Source of the DNA: Motilibacter aurantiacus
Lineage (GTDB): Bacteria > Actinomycetota > Actinomycetes > Motilibacterales > Motilibacteraceae
Direction of reading: 5' to 3'
NCBI RefSeq assembly: GCF_011250645.1
Contig: NZ_JAANNO010000004.1
Coordinates: forward strand, 97,344 to 161,343
Length of the DNA: 64,000 nt
The notes below the pieces were generated by a model. That model ran no database searches and was not told the origin of the DNA. It was given only the letters and a program-made list of their open reading frames with translations. The translations under genes and the position numbers were made by a program. Positions 19,667-29,751 of the stretch are shown here, piece after piece; position 1 is the stretch's first letter; every line of letters begins with the position of its first letter.

Positions 19667-20920
19667 GTGCCACACCGTCCGCTCCGTGCCCGCCTCGCCG
19701 GCCTCGCCGCCGCCGCGGTCGCAGCCCCGCTGCTCGCAGCCCTTCCCGCGTCCACCGCGTCGGCCGCCACCGTCACCGTCCCCCGCGCGTACTTCGGCCT
19801 GCACCAGGCCACGCTCGCCAAGGGCGTCCAGCCCGGCCTCCCCGTCGGGTCCGCCCGCCTCTGGGACGTCGGCGGGCGCTGGAACGAGGTGTCGCCCGCC
19901 CGCGGAACCTGGAACTTCACGGCCCTCGACACCGCCGTGAACACGGCGAACCGGTACGGCGCGTCGCCGCTGGTCGTCCTCGGCGCGACGCCGGCCTGGG
20001 CGTCGTCGAAGGCCACGTCCCAGGACGTCTACGGCCTCGGCGCCGCGGCGATGCCCCGCAGCGTGACCTACTGGCGCGAGTACGTCACCGAGGTGGCGCA
20101 GCGCTACAAGGGCCGGGTCCGGGCCTACCAGATCTGGAACGAGCCGAACCTCTCCACGTTCTGGACCGGCACGGTCGCCCAGATGGTGCAGCTCACCCGC
20201 GAGGCGCGAACGATCATCAAGCGGGTCGACCCGACCGCCACGGTGGTGAGCCCCGGCTTCTCGCTGCGCAACCCGAGCGACCAGGCGTACTTCCGCACCT
20301 TCCTGCAGGCCGGCGGCGCGAGGTACTCCGACGTGATCGGGCTGCACCCCTACCCGGCGCCGACCGCCGGCCCGGAGGGCTCGCTCGCGCTGATCAACAC
20401 CGCCAAGGCGGCGATGGCGACCAGCCGGGTGAGCAAGCCGATCTGGAACACCGAGATCAACTACGGCGCGCAGCTGAACAACGCAGGCGCGCCGCGGACG
20501 TACAACGACGCCAACGCCGCGTCGTACGTCGCCCGCACGCTGCTGCTCAACGCCGCCAACGGCGTCTCCCGCGTGTACTGGTACGCCTGGGACACGAAGG
20601 GCTACATGGGGATCGACCTGAGCCGTAACGGCCAGCCGACGCGGGCCGCCGAGTCCTACCGCATCGTCGAGCAGTGGATGCTCAACAACCAGCTGCAGGG
20701 CTGCACGACGGACCGGGCGCGGACCTACACCTGCGTCCTGCGGTTCCGCGACGGCAGCTACGGCAAGGTGATGTGGAACCCGTCGCGCACCATCCGGGTC
20801 CGCACGACGGCGTCCACGACCGGCATCCAGTTCATCAACGGGCGGACGCTCACCTTCAAGGGCGCCCGCAACCAGACGGTCATCGCCAGCCCGGTGCTCA
20901 TCCGCTCGACGCGGCTCTGA
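19667..20920 (+). CDS. secreted clan-A glycoside hydrolase-like protein, paralogue 2
   Basis: 417 residues, closely similar to the preceding protein along its whole length (for example FGLHQATL versus FGMHQTAL, and identical WNEPN and [10 protein letters not shown]). The signal peptide spans about 1-35. Glu159 (WNEPN) and Glu263 (IWNTEIN) are the predicted catalytic pair. The C-terminal Cys-containing beta domain is also shared. The start is GTG 19667 with GAGGAG seven bases upstream, the same spacing as the paralogue; an in-frame GTG at 19652 is an alternative. A terminator hairpin follows. Probable tandem duplication including the leader. Confidence 0.88.
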   Translation: MPHRPLRARLAGLAAAAVAAPLLAALPASTASAATVTVPRAYFGLHQATLAKGVQPGLPVGSARLWDVGGRWNEVSPARGTWNFTALDTAVNTANRYGASPLVVLGATPAWASSKATSQDVYGLGAAAMPRSVTYWREYVTEVAQRYKGRVRAYQIWNEPNLSTFWTGTVAQMVQLTREARTIIKRVDPTATVVSPGFSLRNPSDQAYFRTFLQAGGARYSDVIGLHPYPAPTAGPEGSLALINTAKAAMATSRVSKPIWNTEINYGAQLNNAGAPRTYNDANAASYVARTLLLNAANGVSRVYWYAWDTKGYMGIDLSRNGQPTRAAESYRIVEQWMLNNQLQGCTTDRARTYTCVLRFRDGSYGKVMWNPSRTIRVRTTASTTGIQFINGRTLTFKGARNQTVIASPVLIRSTRL

Positions 20921-20937
20921 CGCTCCCGTCCCCCCGC

Positions 20938-20974
20938 ACGGGCGGGCACCTGCATCCCGCAGGTGCTCGCCCGT
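20938..20974 (+). terminator. hairpin terminator after glycosidase paralogue 2
   Basis: 16-position stem with one mismatch (arms 20938-20953 and 20959-20974) and loop ATCCC, 18 bp after the stop codon. Confidence 0.7.
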
Positions 20975-21032
20975 TCGTGCGAGTGAGGCGCGTTCCGACC
21001 AAAGTCGTGGCGCCGGCTGCCGATCTGCGGGC

Positions 21033-23291
21033 GTGACCCCCGCCCGCCCGCGCGACCTGCTGGACGCCCCGCGCCCGGTACGCGTGGTCCTCGTGGCGGT
21101 GCTGGCCGGCTACACGCTCCACTTCGTCGTGGCCTCCCTGGGGCTGAACCGGAGCGGAGCGGGCGCGAGCGTCGACGCGCTCGCCGAGCTCTGCCTCTCC
21201 GTCACCGGCACGGTGCTGATCCTCGTGCGCGGCGCCGGGCGGTCGCGGAGCGGGCGGCTGCCCTGGCTCGTGTTCGGCGGCGGGCTGCTCGTCTACGGCA
21301 TCGGCTCGCTCGCCATGTCCGGGCTCGTCCCGAACCGCACGCTCGTGGGCTCGGTCCGGGTGTCCGAGGCGTGCTGGCTCGCGCTCTTCCCGTGCTCGTT
21401 CGTCGCGGCCATGCTCATGCTGCGGGACCGGGTGTCCCGCCTGCCCTCCACCTTGTGGCTCGACGGCGTGATCGCCGGCCTGAGCGCCGCCGGGCTCGGC
21501 GTGCTGCTCGGCGCCTGGGCTCCTACCTCGGCCGGGGGCCGGCTCTCCACGGCGATGTTCCCGATCGCCGACCTGCTGCTCGTCATGCTCGTCGCCCTGA
21601 TGTTCGCCGTCGCGGACTGGCGGCCCGAGCGCAACCTGCTCCTGCTCGGCCTCGGCCTGCTGGCCCAGACCCTGGGTGACACGGTGTGGCTGGCGCAGTC
21701 GGCTGCGGGCACCTACACCCCGCACAACCTGCTGCCCGACCTGCTCTACGGCAGCGCGGTGTGCCTGTGCCTGCTGGCCGCCTGGGCACGGCCGCGTGAC
21801 CGGGTCACGCGGCCGCTGGCGTGGTGGGCGGTCCTCGCCGTGCCGACGGCGCTGGGCACCGTCGCCGTCGTCACCCTCGTGCTCGCGGGGCTGAGCCGGC
21901 AGCCGGCCTCCTGCGTGGCGCTCGCCGCCGCGGCGGTCGTGGGCGTCCTTGCGCGCGCGGTCCTCGCCGTGCGGGACGTGCACTCGCTGGCGCAGAGCAG
22001 GAAGGAGGCGCGGACCGACGAGCTCACCGGGTTGGCGAACCGGCGCGCCTTCCACGAGGCGGCCGAGCGCCACTTCGGCGACCATCCCGACGTGCCGGCG
22101 GCGGTGCTGCTCTTCGACGTCGACCGCTTCAAGGAGGTCAACGACTCGCTGGGGCACAGCGTGGGCGACGAGCTGCTCGTCGAGCTCGCCGCCCGCTGGT
22201 CGGCGTGCATCCCGGGCTCCGGGCTGCTCACCCGGCTGGGAGGTGACGAGTTCGCCGTGCTGATCCCCGCCGCGGGCGAGCAGGAAGGGCTCGCGCTGGC
22301 CAGCAGGCTGCGGCGGAGCCTCGACGGCCCGGTCGCCCTGGCCGGCATCGCCGTCCACGTGTCGGCCTCCGTGGGGGTCGCGGCGGGTGGGGCGGGCGAA
22401 GGCGTGGCGGAGCTGCTGCGCAGGGCCGACATCGCGATGTACGCCGCCAAGGCCGGCCCGGGAGCCCGGGCGTACTCCACCGTCGACGACGAGCGGCTGG
22501 ACCGGCTGCGCCTCGGGGAGAGCCTGCGCGCGGTCCTCGGCGGCGAGGCGGGGCACGGGCGCCTCGTGCTGCACTACCAGCCCCAGCTGTGCCTGCGCAG
22601 CGGCGCGGTCCTCGGGCTGGAGGCGCTCGTCCGCTGGAGCCACCCGGGGCGCGGCCTGGTCGGCCCGGCGGAGATCCTGCCGCTGGCCGAGCTCATCGGG
22701 CGCGGGCGCGACCTGGCGCGCGCGGTCCTGGGGCAGGCGGTCGAGCAGGCCGCCCGGTGGCACGGCGCCGGGGCCCGGCCGAAGCTGTCGGTCAACCTCG
22801 CGCCGGCCGACCTGCTGATGCCCGACCTGCCCGACCTGGTGGCGTCGCTCCTGTGGCGGCACGGGCTCGAGCCCGAGTTCCTGGTACTCGAGATCACCGA
22901 AGACAGCTTCATGAAGGAGCGTGCGCAGACGCTGCGTGCGTTGGAGGCCCTGCGGAGGATCGGCGTGACGATCTCCATCGACGACTACGGGACGGGCTAC
23001 AGCTCGCTGAGCTACCTGCGGGACCTGACGGCGTCCGAGCTGAAGATGGACCGCAGCTTCGTCGGCGACATGACCACGTGCCCCCGCTCGGCCGCGATCG
23101 TCCGCTCCACCATCGCGCTCGCCCACGACCTCGGCCTCGTCGTCGTGGCCGAGGGGGTCGAGACGCCCGAGACGGAGGAGGAGCTGCGCCTGGCCGGGTG
23201 CGACGTCGCCCAGGGCTACCTCTACGCGCGGCCGCTGCCCGCCGAGCAGGTCTCCCTGGAGGCGCGCGCCCTGCCGGCGCCGCTGCGCTGA
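21033..23291 (+). CDS. membrane GGDEF/EAL protein
   Basis: 752 residues. The first ~320 form about nine hydrophobic helices with no recognisable sensor name. They are followed by a GGDEF domain with GGDEF at 403-407 and an EAL domain with LEALVRW from 529, [15 protein letters not shown] and AEGVET. Both domains look catalytically complete, so it may make or break cyclic di-GMP. It lacks the GAF and PAS domains of the other GGDEF/EAL protein at 2545-6021. The start is GTG 21033, with no Shine-Dalgarno and no clear -10. It ends 1 bp before the convergent DinB-family gene. Confidence 0.9.
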   Translation: MTPARPRDLLDAPRPVRVVLVAVLAGYTLHFVVASLGLNRSGAGASVDALAELCLSVTGTVLILVRGAGRSRSGRLPWLVFGGGLLVYGIGSLAMSGLVPNRTLVGSVRVSEACWLALFPCSFVAAMLMLRDRVSRLPSTLWLDGVIAGLSAAGLGVLLGAWAPTSAGGRLSTAMFPIADLLLVMLVALMFAVADWRPERNLLLLGLGLLAQTLGDTVWLAQSAAGTYTPHNLLPDLLYGSAVCLCLLAAWARPRDRVTRPLAWWAVLAVPTALGTVAVVTLVLAGLSRQPASCVALAAAAVVGVLARAVLAVRDVHSLAQSRKEARTDELTGLANRRAFHEAAERHFGDHPDVPAAVLLFDVDRFKEVNDSLGHSVGDELLVELAARWSACIPGSGLLTRLGGDEFAVLIPAAGEQEGLALASRLRRSLDGPVALAGIAVHVSASVGVAAGGAGEGVAELLRRADIAMYAAKAGPGARAYSTVDDERLDRLRLGESLRAVLGGEAGHGRLVLHYQPQLCLRSGAVLGLEALVRWSHPGRGLVGPAEILPLAELIGRGRDLARAVLGQAVEQAARWHGAGARPKLSVNLAPADLLMPDLPDLVASLLWRHGLEPEFLVLEITEDSFMKERAQTLRALEALRRIGVTISIDDYGTGYSSLSYLRDLTASELKMDRSFVGDMTTCPRSAAIVRSTIALAHDLGLVVVAEGVETPETEEELRLAGCDVAQGYLYARPLPAEQVSLEARALPAPLR

Positions 23292-23292
23292 G

Positions 23293-23823
23293 CTACGGGC
23301 CGGTGACCCCGTCGAGCAGCTGGCGGGCGGCGTCCAACTGCCCGAGATGACGGGCGTACTCCTGCAGCAGGTGGAAGAGGATGCGCCCCATGGGCGGCGC
23401 GGCCTCGGGCGTCGGGAACCGGCCCCCGACGGCCGACGGCTCGTCGAGCCCGGCAGCCGCGGTGATGGCACGCGACCGCTCCACCTGCGCGCGGTAGGCC
23501 GCGACGACGTCCGCGGTCGGCTCGTCCGGCTCGATGCGCCACTCGGCCGGCGTCCCGCCCGGCGGCCGGCCGAGGACGTCCTCGGCCAGAAAGCCCCACC
23601 GCAGCCAGCGGCGCTCGACCCACCCCAGGTGCTTGACGAGCGCCAGCACCGGCCAGCCGAGCCCCTCCACCGGGGTGCGCAGCTGCTCCTCGGTCAGGCC
23701 ATCGAGCTTGCGGAAGAGCGCCTCGCGGTACCAGTCGAGGTAGCCCAGCAGCAGCGCCCGCGGGTCGGACTCCCCGACCGGCGGGCCGGCCAGCAGCGGG
23801 CCGGTGTCGGGTGGCGTCTGCAC
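23293..23823 (-). CDS. DinB/DUF664 family protein
   Basis: 176-residue four-helix-bundle protein of the DinB/DUF664 group. The metal-binding histidines are likely in LVKHLGWVERRW and EYARHLGQLD, plus one in the middle. Family members in actinobacteria include mycothiol-dependent enzymes and uncharacterised stress proteins; its reaction is unknown. The start is GTG 23823: TAGGGT ends exactly seven bases upstream and there is no Shine-Dalgarno, so it is probably leaderless. It lies 24 bp after the suf operon end on the same strand but seems to have its own promoter. Confidence 0.88.
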   Translation of the reverse strand: MQTPPDTGPLLAGPPVGESDPRALLLGYLDWYREALFRKLDGLTEEQLRTPVEGLGWPVLALVKHLGWVERRWLRWGFLAEDVLGRPPGGTPAEWRIEPDEPTADVVAAYRAQVERSRAITAAAGLDEPSAVGGRFPTPEAAPPMGRILFHLLQEYARHLGQLDAARQLLDGVTGP

Positions 23824-23830
23824 GCCGGCG

Positions 23831-23836
23831 ACCCTA
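23831..23836 (-). promoter_or_regulatory. -10 element for leaderless DinB-family gene
   Basis: On the minus strand TAGGGT, then seven bases, then GTG 23823, so transcription should begin at or next to the start codon. Confidence 0.5.
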
Positions 23837-23847
23837 GCGGGCGACGG

Positions 23848-24216
23848 TCAGACGTTGAAGCCGAGCGCGCGCAGCTGGTCGCGGCCGTCGTCGGTGATCT
23901 TGTCCGGCCCCCACGGCGGCATCCACACCCAGTTGATGCGGACGTCGTCGACCATGCCGTGCAGCACCGAGCGGGTCTGGTCCTCGATGACGTCGGTCAG
24001 CGGGCAGGCCGCCGACGTGAGCGTCATGTCGAGGACGGCGGTCCGCGAGCGGTCGTCCACGGTGATGCCGTAGACCAGCCCCAGGTCGACCACGTTGATG
24101 CCGAGCTCGGGGTCGACGACGTCGCGCAGGGCCTCCTCGACCTCGTCGACGGTCGCCAGATCGACCGCGTCGACCGCAGCGTCCGTCCCGGTCGGCTGCG
24201 TCACGGGCTCCGTCAT
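23848..24216 (-). CDS. sufT: SufT/MIP18-type metal-sulphur cluster assembly factor
   Basis: 122 residues of the MIP18/PaaD/SufT family, which helps mature Fe-S proteins. DPELGINVVDLGLVYGI is the family signature, and the conserved reactive Cys lies in TSAACPLTDVI. It is the last gene of the suf operon. The start ATG 24216 overlaps the sufU stop as ATGA and has AGGAGG seven bases upstream; longer readings into sufU would lack this signal. Confidence 0.92.
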   Translation of the reverse strand: MTEPVTQPTGTDAAVDAVDLATVDEVEEALRDVVDPELGINVVDLGLVYGITVDDRSRTAVLDMTLTSAACPLTDVIEDQTRSVLHGMVDDVRINWVWMPPWGPDKITDDGRDQLRALGFNV

Positions 24217-24695
24217 CGCACTGCCTCCTGCTCGTCGTTCGTGCTCTCGTGTGCAACCGCGCGGGCGGTCGCGTCCTTCCATGCCATCCAGCCGAGCAGG
24301 GCGCACTTCACCCGGGCCGGGTAGCGGGCGACGCCGGCGAACGCGACACCGTCGCCGAGCACGTCCTCGTCGGCCTCCGCGGCGGTGCCGCCCTGCAGGA
24401 GCGCCAGGAAGGAGTCGGCCGCCTGCATGCCCTCGGCCACGGTGCGGCCGGTCACCAGCTCGCTGAGCACCGAGGTCGACGCCTGGCTGATCGAGCAGCC
24501 CTCCCCGGCGTACGAGACGTCCTCGACGGTGGCCGAGTCGCCCGAGCCGGACAGCCTCACCCGCAGCGTGACCTCGTCACCACATGTGGGGTTCACGTGA
24601 TGCGCTTCGGTCGTGAAAGGCTCGCGCAGGCCCTTGTGCCGCGGGTTGCGGTAGTGGTCGAGGATGATCTCCTGGTAGAGCGCGTCGACGCTCAC
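24213..24695 (-). CDS. sufU: SufU, zinc sulphurtransferase / Fe-S assembly protein
   Basis: 160 residues. SufU accepts persulphide from SufS in Gram-positive SUF systems. The three conserved Cys are present in NPTCGDE, GEGCSIS and RVKCALLGW, with the Asp of CGDE that binds zinc. The start GTG 24695 overlaps the sufS stop (GTGA); AAGGAG precedes it by eight bases. Confidence 0.95.
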   Translation of the reverse strand: MSVDALYQEIILDHYRNPRHKGLREPFTTEAHHVNPTCGDEVTLRVRLSGSGDSATVEDVSYAGEGCSISQASTSVLSELVTGRTVAEGMQAADSFLALLQGGTAAEADEDVLGDGVAFAGVARYPARVKCALLGWMAWKDATARAVAHESTNDEQEAVR

Positions 24696-25999
24696 CCGAA
24701 CCACTCCTTCACCTTCGCCAGCCCCGTGACCAGCGCGTCGACCTCGTCCGTCGTGGAGTAGACGTAGAACGACGCGCGCGTGGTCGCGGGCACGCCGAAC
24801 CGGTCGCACACCGGGCGGGCGCAGTGGTTGCCGACCCGCACGGCCACGCCCTGGGCGTCCAGCACCTGGCCGACGTCGTGCGAGTGGACCGGGCCACGGG
24901 CGGTGTCGAGCACGAACGAGACGGCTCCCCCGCGGTCGACCGGCGACCACGGGCCGATGACGCGCAGCCCCTCGACCTCCTGCAGCCGCTCCAGCGCGTA
25001 CGCGGTGAGCGCCTGCTCGTGCGCGGCCACCGCGGCCATGCCGAGCTCGGTGAGGTAGTCGACCGCGGCGCCGAGGCCGACGGCCTGCGCGATCGGCGGG
25101 GTCCCGGCCTCGAACTTGTGCGGCAGCGCCGCGTAGGTCGAGCCGGCCATGGTGACGACCGAGATCATCTCGCCGCCGCCGAGGAAGGGCGGAAGCTCCT
25201 CGAGGACCGCGCGCCGGCCCCAGAGCACGCCGATGCCGGTCGGCGCGAGCATCTTGTGACCGGTGAACGCGACGAGGTCGACGCCGTCGGCGGCGAGCGC
25301 GGCGACGTCGTACGGCAGCTGCGGCACCGCCTGCGAGGCGTCCACGACCACGAGCGCGCCGGAGACGGCCTTGGCCCGGCGGGCGATCTCGGACACCGGG
25401 TTCACGGTCCCGAGGATGTTGGACACGTGCACCAGCGAGACGACCTTCGTCCGCTCGGTGAGCAGCTCGTCGAGCTGGGCCAGGTCGAGCCGGCCGTCGT
25501 CGGTGATGCCGATCCAGCGCAGGGTGGCGCCGGTCCGCTCGCACAGCAGCTGCCACGGGACGATGTTGGAGTGGTGCTCCATCTCGGTGACGAGCACCTC
25601 GTCGCCCGGGCCCACGCGGTACGGCCCCGCGCCCCACACCAGCACGTTGGCCACCAGGTTGAGCGCCTCGGTGGAGTTCTTCGTGAAGACGATCTCCTCG
25701 CGGGCCGCGCCGACGAAGGCGGCGACCTTGTCGCGGGCGCCCTCGTAGAGCGCCGTGGCCTCCTCCGCGAGGGCGTGCACGCCACGGTGGACGTTGGCGT
25801 TGTGCAGCGCGTAGTAGCGGTCGAGCGCCTCGAGGACCTGCCGCGGCTTCTGCGAGGTCGCGGCGCTGTCGAGGTAGACCAGCGGCTTGCCGTCGTGGAC
25901 CGTGCGCGCGAGGACCGGGAAGTCCGCGCGCACGCGGGCGACGTCCAGCGGCGGCTCCGCGAACGGAGCCGCCGGGCCGGTGACGGCAGGAGACGTCAC
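24692..25999 (-). CDS. sufS: SufS cysteine desulphurase
   Basis: 435 residues, PLP-dependent group II cysteine desulphurase that takes sulphur from cysteine and hands it to SufU. The PLP lysine is Lys249 (FTGHKMLAPTG). The catalytic Cys is Cys393 (VGNHCARPVC). The N-terminus has about 20 extra residues. The start GTG 25999 overlaps the sufC stop (GTGA), so translation is coupled. Confidence 0.97.
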   Translation of the reverse strand: MTSPAVTGPAAPFAEPPLDVARVRADFPVLARTVHDGKPLVYLDSAATSQKPRQVLEALDRYYALHNANVHRGVHALAEEATALYEGARDKVAAFVGAAREEIVFTKNSTEALNLVANVLVWGAGPYRVGPGDEVLVTEMEHHSNIVPWQLLCERTGATLRWIGITDDGRLDLAQLDELLTERTKVVSLVHVSNILGTVNPVSEIARRAKAVSGALVVVDASQAVPQLPYDVAALAADGVDLVAFTGHKMLAPTGIGVLWGRRAVLEELPPFLGGGEMISVVTMAGSTYAALPHKFEAGTPPIAQAVGLGAAVDYLTELGMAAVAAHEQALTAYALERLQEVEGLRVIGPWSPVDRGGAVSFVLDTARGPVHSHDVGQVLDAQGVAVRVGNHCARPVCDRFGVPATTRASFYVYSTTDEVDALVTGLAKVKEWFG

Positions 26000-26757
26000 G
26001 AAGCCTTCTTCACGTACCGCTCGTAGCCCTCGGCCTCGAGCCGGTCGGCGAGCTCCTTGCCACCCTCCTCCACGACCTTGCCCTCGACGAAGACGTGGAC
26101 GAAGTCGGGCTGGATGTAGCGCAGGATGCGGGTGTAGTGCGTGATCAGCAGGACGCCGGTGTCGCCGGTGGCGCGCACCCGGTTGACCCCGTCGCTGACG
26201 ACCTTGAGGGCGTCGATGTCGAGGCCGGAGTCGGTCTCGTCGAGCACGGCCATCTTCGGCTTGAGCAGCTCGAGCTGGAGGATCTCGTGGCGCTTCTTCT
26301 CACCGCCGGAGAAGCCCTCGTTGACGTTGCGCTCGGCGAAGGCCGGGTCGATGCCGAGCCGGTCCATCGCCTCGCGGACCTCCTTGACCCAGGTGCGCAG
26401 CGCGGGGGCCTGGCCGCGCACGGCGGTGGCCGCGGTGCGCAGGAAGTTCGACACGGAGACGCCAGGGACCTCGACGGGGTACTGCATCGCGAGGAAGAGG
26501 CCCGCCCGCGCGCGCTCGTCCACGCTCATCGCGAGGACGTCCTCGCCGTCGAGCGTGACCGACCCGCCGGTGACGGTGTACTTGGGGTGGCCCGCGATCG
26601 AGTAGGCCAGCGTGGACTTGCCGGAGCCGTTCGGGCCCATGATCGCGTGCGTCTCGCCGGAGCGGATCGTGAGGTCGACCCCCCGCAGGATCTGCTTGGC
26701 ACCCGTCTCGCCGGTGTCGACGGTGACCTGGAGGTCGCGGACCTCGAGCGTGGACAT
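25996..26757 (-). CDS. sufC: SufC, ATPase of the SufBCD scaffold
   Basis: 253 residues, ABC-type ATPase with GPNGSGKST, the SUF-type signature FSGGEKKRHEI and Walker B MAVLDETDSGLD. It drives conformational change of SufBCD during cluster assembly. The start ATG 26757 (MSTLEVRDLQVTVDTG) has GAGGAG ten bases upstream, overlapping the end of the Rieske gene. Confidence 0.97.
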   Translation of the reverse strand: MSTLEVRDLQVTVDTGETGAKQILRGVDLTIRSGETHAIMGPNGSGKSTLAYSIAGHPKYTVTGGSVTLDGEDVLAMSVDERARAGLFLAMQYPVEVPGVSVSNFLRTAATAVRGQAPALRTWVKEVREAMDRLGIDPAFAERNVNEGFSGGEKKRHEILQLELLKPKMAVLDETDSGLDIDALKVVSDGVNRVRATGDTGVLLITHYTRILRYIQPDFVHVFVEGKVVEEGGKELADRLEAEGYERYVKKAS

Positions 26758-26771
26758 TGGAAGAAGGCTCC

Positions 26772-27098
26772 TCAGCTGGCTTCGTTGAGCGCGACCTCGA
26801 CGTCGACGAAGACGTCGTCGCCGTCGACGGTCACGGGGTAGACGGGAACGGGCTTGGTCGCGGGCAGGCCGGACGGCTCGCCGGTGCGCAGGTCGAACAT
26901 CGACCCGTGCAGCCAGCACTCGATCCGGCAGTCCTCGACCTCGCCCTGCGACAGCGGCACGTTCGCGTGGCTGCAGGTGTCGTGAATGGCGAAGACGCCC
27001 TCGGCGGTGCGCACGACGGCGACGGCGGTGCCGTCGACCGTCACGCGCTTGGGCTCGTCGAGCTCGAGCTCGCCGAGCGCGCAGACGCGCGAGCTCAT
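26772..27098 (-). CDS. Rieske [2Fe-2S] ferredoxin of the suf operon
   Basis: 108 residues, a small Rieske protein of the non-heme-oxygenase ferredoxin type. The ligands are CSH (TCSHANVPLSQGEVED) and CWLHGS. It sits between sufD and sufC, an arrangement common in actinobacteria; it may supply electrons to assembly or be a client. The start ATG 27098 overlaps the sufD stop as ATGA. Confidence 0.95.
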   Translation of the reverse strand: MSSRVCALGELELDEPKRVTVDGTAVAVVRTAEGVFAIHDTCSHANVPLSQGEVEDCRIECWLHGSMFDLRTGEPSGLPATKPVPVYPVTVDGDDVFVDVEVALNEAS

Positions 27099-28342
27099 GC
27101 GCCCTGCTCCGCGGGGGCGTACGCGGACGCGAGCTCGGCCTCGATCGAGCCGAGCAGCCGCTCCTGCAGCTCCGGCACGCGCACGCGCTGGACGAGCTCG
27201 GCGAAGAAGCCGAGCACGACGAGGCGGCGGGCCTCGATCTCCGGGATGCCGCGGGCCTGAAGGTAGAACAGCTGCTCGTCGTCGAAGCGGCCGGTGGCGC
27301 TGGCGTGGCCGGCACCCTCGATCTCGCCGGTCTCGATCTCGAGGTTCGGCACCGAATCCGCGCGCGCCCCGTCGGTGAGGACGAGGTTGCGGTTGAGCTC
27401 GTAGGTGTCGGTGCCCTCGGCCTCGGCCCGGATCAGCACGTCGCCGACCCAGACGGTGTGCGCCGAGTCGCCCTGCAGCGCGCCCTTGTAGAGCACGTTG
27501 CTGCGGCAGTTCGGGACCGCGTGGTCGACGAAGAGCCGGTGCTCCTGGTGCTGGCCGGCGTCGGCGAAGTAGAGGCCGAGCAGCTCGACGTCGCCGCCGG
27601 GGGCGTCGAACGCGACCTGCGGGGTCACCCGGACGACGTCGCCGCCGAGGGTGACCACCAAGTGCTTGAGCGTGGCGTCCCGGCCCAGCCGGATCGTGTG
27701 CTGGGACAGGTGCACGCCGTCGTCGTCCCAGTCCTGGACGGACACGAGAGTCAGCTGCGCGCTGTCGCTGACGAGCACCTCGAGGCCGGCGGCGTACGCC
27801 CCGCTGCCCCGGTGGTCGAGCACGACCGTCGCCTGGGCGAACGGGCCGAGCTCGACGAGGGTGTGCCCGAACGCGGTGCCGCCCTGGCCCTGCACGGTGA
27901 GGTAGGTCGGGCGCGAGGCCACGGCCTCGGCGGGGAACGAGACGACCGTCGCCTTCTCGAAGCCCGCCCACGCGCGCGCCGCGACCCGGTCGCCGGGCTT
28001 GCCGGCGCGGCCGAGCCGCTCGTCGTCGCGGCCGACGACCTCCACGCGCGCCTCGGGGGCGGCGTCGACGTCGACCCTGGCCTCGCCGTCGGCCCCAGCA
28101 GCGGCATCGCCGTCGCCCTGCAGGCCGCGCAGCCGGTCCAGCGGCGTGAACCGCCAGTCCTCCTCCCGGCCGGTCAGGGCCGGGAAGTCCGCCGGGTCGA
28201 ACGACGCGGGACGGTCCGCGCGGTTGCGGACGTCGATCGCCGCACCGCCGTGGGAGTGCTCCTTGACGGCCACGCCCCCGGCGGGGGCCGCCACGACGGC
28301 CCCCGCGATCTCGGTACCGCTGGGAATTGCCTGCTCGGTCAT
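27095..28342 (-). CDS. sufD: SufD, scaffold subunit
   Basis: 415 residues, SufB/SufD family beta-helix core with the C-terminal helical motif [30 protein letters not shown] read in two parts around residue 345. It forms SufBCD with its neighbours. The start ATG 28342 overlaps the sufB stop as ATGA. Confidence 0.96.
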   Translation of the reverse strand: MTEQAIPSGTEIAGAVVAAPAGGVAVKEHSHGGAAIDVRNRADRPASFDPADFPALTGREEDWRFTPLDRLRGLQGDGDAAAGADGEARVDVDAAPEARVEVVGRDDERLGRAGKPGDRVAARAWAGFEKATVVSFPAEAVASRPTYLTVQGQGGTAFGHTLVELGPFAQATVVLDHRGSGAYAAGLEVLVSDSAQLTLVSVQDWDDDGVHLSQHTIRLGRDATLKHLVVTLGGDVVRVTPQVAFDAPGGDVELLGLYFADAGQHQEHRLFVDHAVPNCRSNVLYKGALQGDSAHTVWVGDVLIRAEAEGTDTYELNRNLVLTDGARADSVPNLEIETGEIEGAGHASATGRFDDEQLFYLQARGIPEIEARRLVVLGFFAELVQRVRVPELQERLLGSIEAELASAYAPAEQGA

Positions 28343-29751
28343 CCGACCGCGCCCTCCATCTGAAGCTCGATGAGCCGGTTGAGCTCGAGCGCGTACTCCA
28401 TGGGCAGCTCGCGCGCGATCGGCTCGATGAAGCCGCGCACGATCATGGCCATGGCCTCTTCCTCGCTCATGCCGCGGGACATGAGGTAGAAGAGCTGGTC
28501 CTCGCTGACCTTGGAGACCGTGGCCTCGTGCCCCATCTGCACGTCGTCCTCGCGGACGTCGACGTAGGGGTAGGTGTCCGAGCGGCTGATCGTGTCGACC
28601 AGCAGCGCGTCGCAGCGGACCGTGCTCTTGCTGTGGTGCGCGCCCTCCAGGACCTGGACCAGGCCCCGGTAGGACGTCCGGCCGCCACCGCGCGCGACCG
28701 ACTTGGAGACGATCGAGCTCGAGGTGTGCGGCGCGGCGTGGACCATCTTCGACCCGGCGTCCTGGTGCTGGCCCTCGCCGGCGAACGCGACCGACAGCGT
28801 CTCGCCCTTGGCGTGCTCACCGACCAGCCAGACGGCCGGGTACTTCATGGTGACCTTGGACCCGAGGTTGCCGTCGATCCACTCCATCGTCGCGCCCTCG
28901 TGGCACACCGCGCGCTTGGTGACGAGGTTGTAGACGTTGTTGGACCAGTTCTGGATCGTCGTGTAGCGGCAGCGGGCGCCCTTCTTCACGATGATCTCGA
29001 CGACGGCCGAGTGCAGCGAGTCGCTCGAGTAGATCGGCGCCGTGCAGCCCTCGACGTAGTGGACGTAGGCGTCCTCGTCGACGATGATCAGCGTCCGCTC
29101 GAACTGGCCCATGTTCTCGGTGTTGATCCGGAAGTAGGCCTGCAGCGGGATCTCGACGTGGACGCCCTTGGGCACGTAGATGAACGAGCCGCCGGACCAC
29201 ACCGCCGTGTTGAGCGCGGAGAACTTGTTGTCTCCGGTCGGGATGACCGAGCCGAAGTACTCCTTGAAGAGCTCGGGGTGCTCCTTGAGCGCGGTGTCGG
29301 TGTCGAGGAAGACGACGCCCTGCTCCTCGAGGTCCTCACGGATCTTGTGGTAGACGACCTCGGACTCGTACTGCGCGGCGACACCCGCGACGAGGCGCTG
29401 CTTCTCCGCCTCCGGGATGCCGAGCCGGTCGTACGTCGCCTTGATGTCCTCGGGGAGCTCCTCCCACGAGGCCGCCTGCTTCTCCGTCGACTTCACGAAG
29501 TACTTGATGTTGTCGAAGTCGATTCCGGTGAGGTCCGAGCCCCAGTCGGGCATCGGCTTCTTGCCGAACAGGCGGAGGCCCTTGAGGCGCGCCTCGAGCA
29601 TCCACTCGGGCTCGTTCTTGCGGGCCGAGATGTCGCGGACGACGTCCTCGTTGAGGCCACGCCGGGCCACGGCGCCGGCCGCGTCCGGGTCGGCCCAGCC
29701 GTACTCGTAACGGCCGAGGCCCTCGAGCTCGGGGTGGGCGGTCTGGGTCAT
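28339..29751 (-). CDS. sufB: SufB, scaffold subunit
   Basis: 470 residues, full-length SufB. Typical segments include [10 protein letters not shown], the core Cys in [11 protein letters not shown] and the C-terminal [18 protein letters not shown]. It holds the nascent Fe-S cluster with SufD and SufC. The start ATG 29751 overlaps the sufR stop as ATGA, with GGAGG nine bases upstream. Confidence 0.97.
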   Translation of the reverse strand: MTQTAHPELEGLGRYEYGWADPDAAGAVARRGLNEDVVRDISARKNEPEWMLEARLKGLRLFGKKPMPDWGSDLTGIDFDNIKYFVKSTEKQAASWEELPEDIKATYDRLGIPEAEKQRLVAGVAAQYESEVVYHKIREDLEEQGVVFLDTDTALKEHPELFKEYFGSVIPTGDNKFSALNTAVWSGGSFIYVPKGVHVEIPLQAYFRINTENMGQFERTLIIVDEDAYVHYVEGCTAPIYSSDSLHSAVVEIIVKKGARCRYTTIQNWSNNVYNLVTKRAVCHEGATMEWIDGNLGSKVTMKYPAVWLVGEHAKGETLSVAFAGEGQHQDAGSKMVHAAPHTSSSIVSKSVARGGGRTSYRGLVQVLEGAHHSKSTVRCDALLVDTISRSDTYPYVDVREDDVQMGHEATVSKVSEDQLFYLMSRGMSEEEAMAMIVRGFIEPIARELPMEYALELNRLIELQMEGAVG

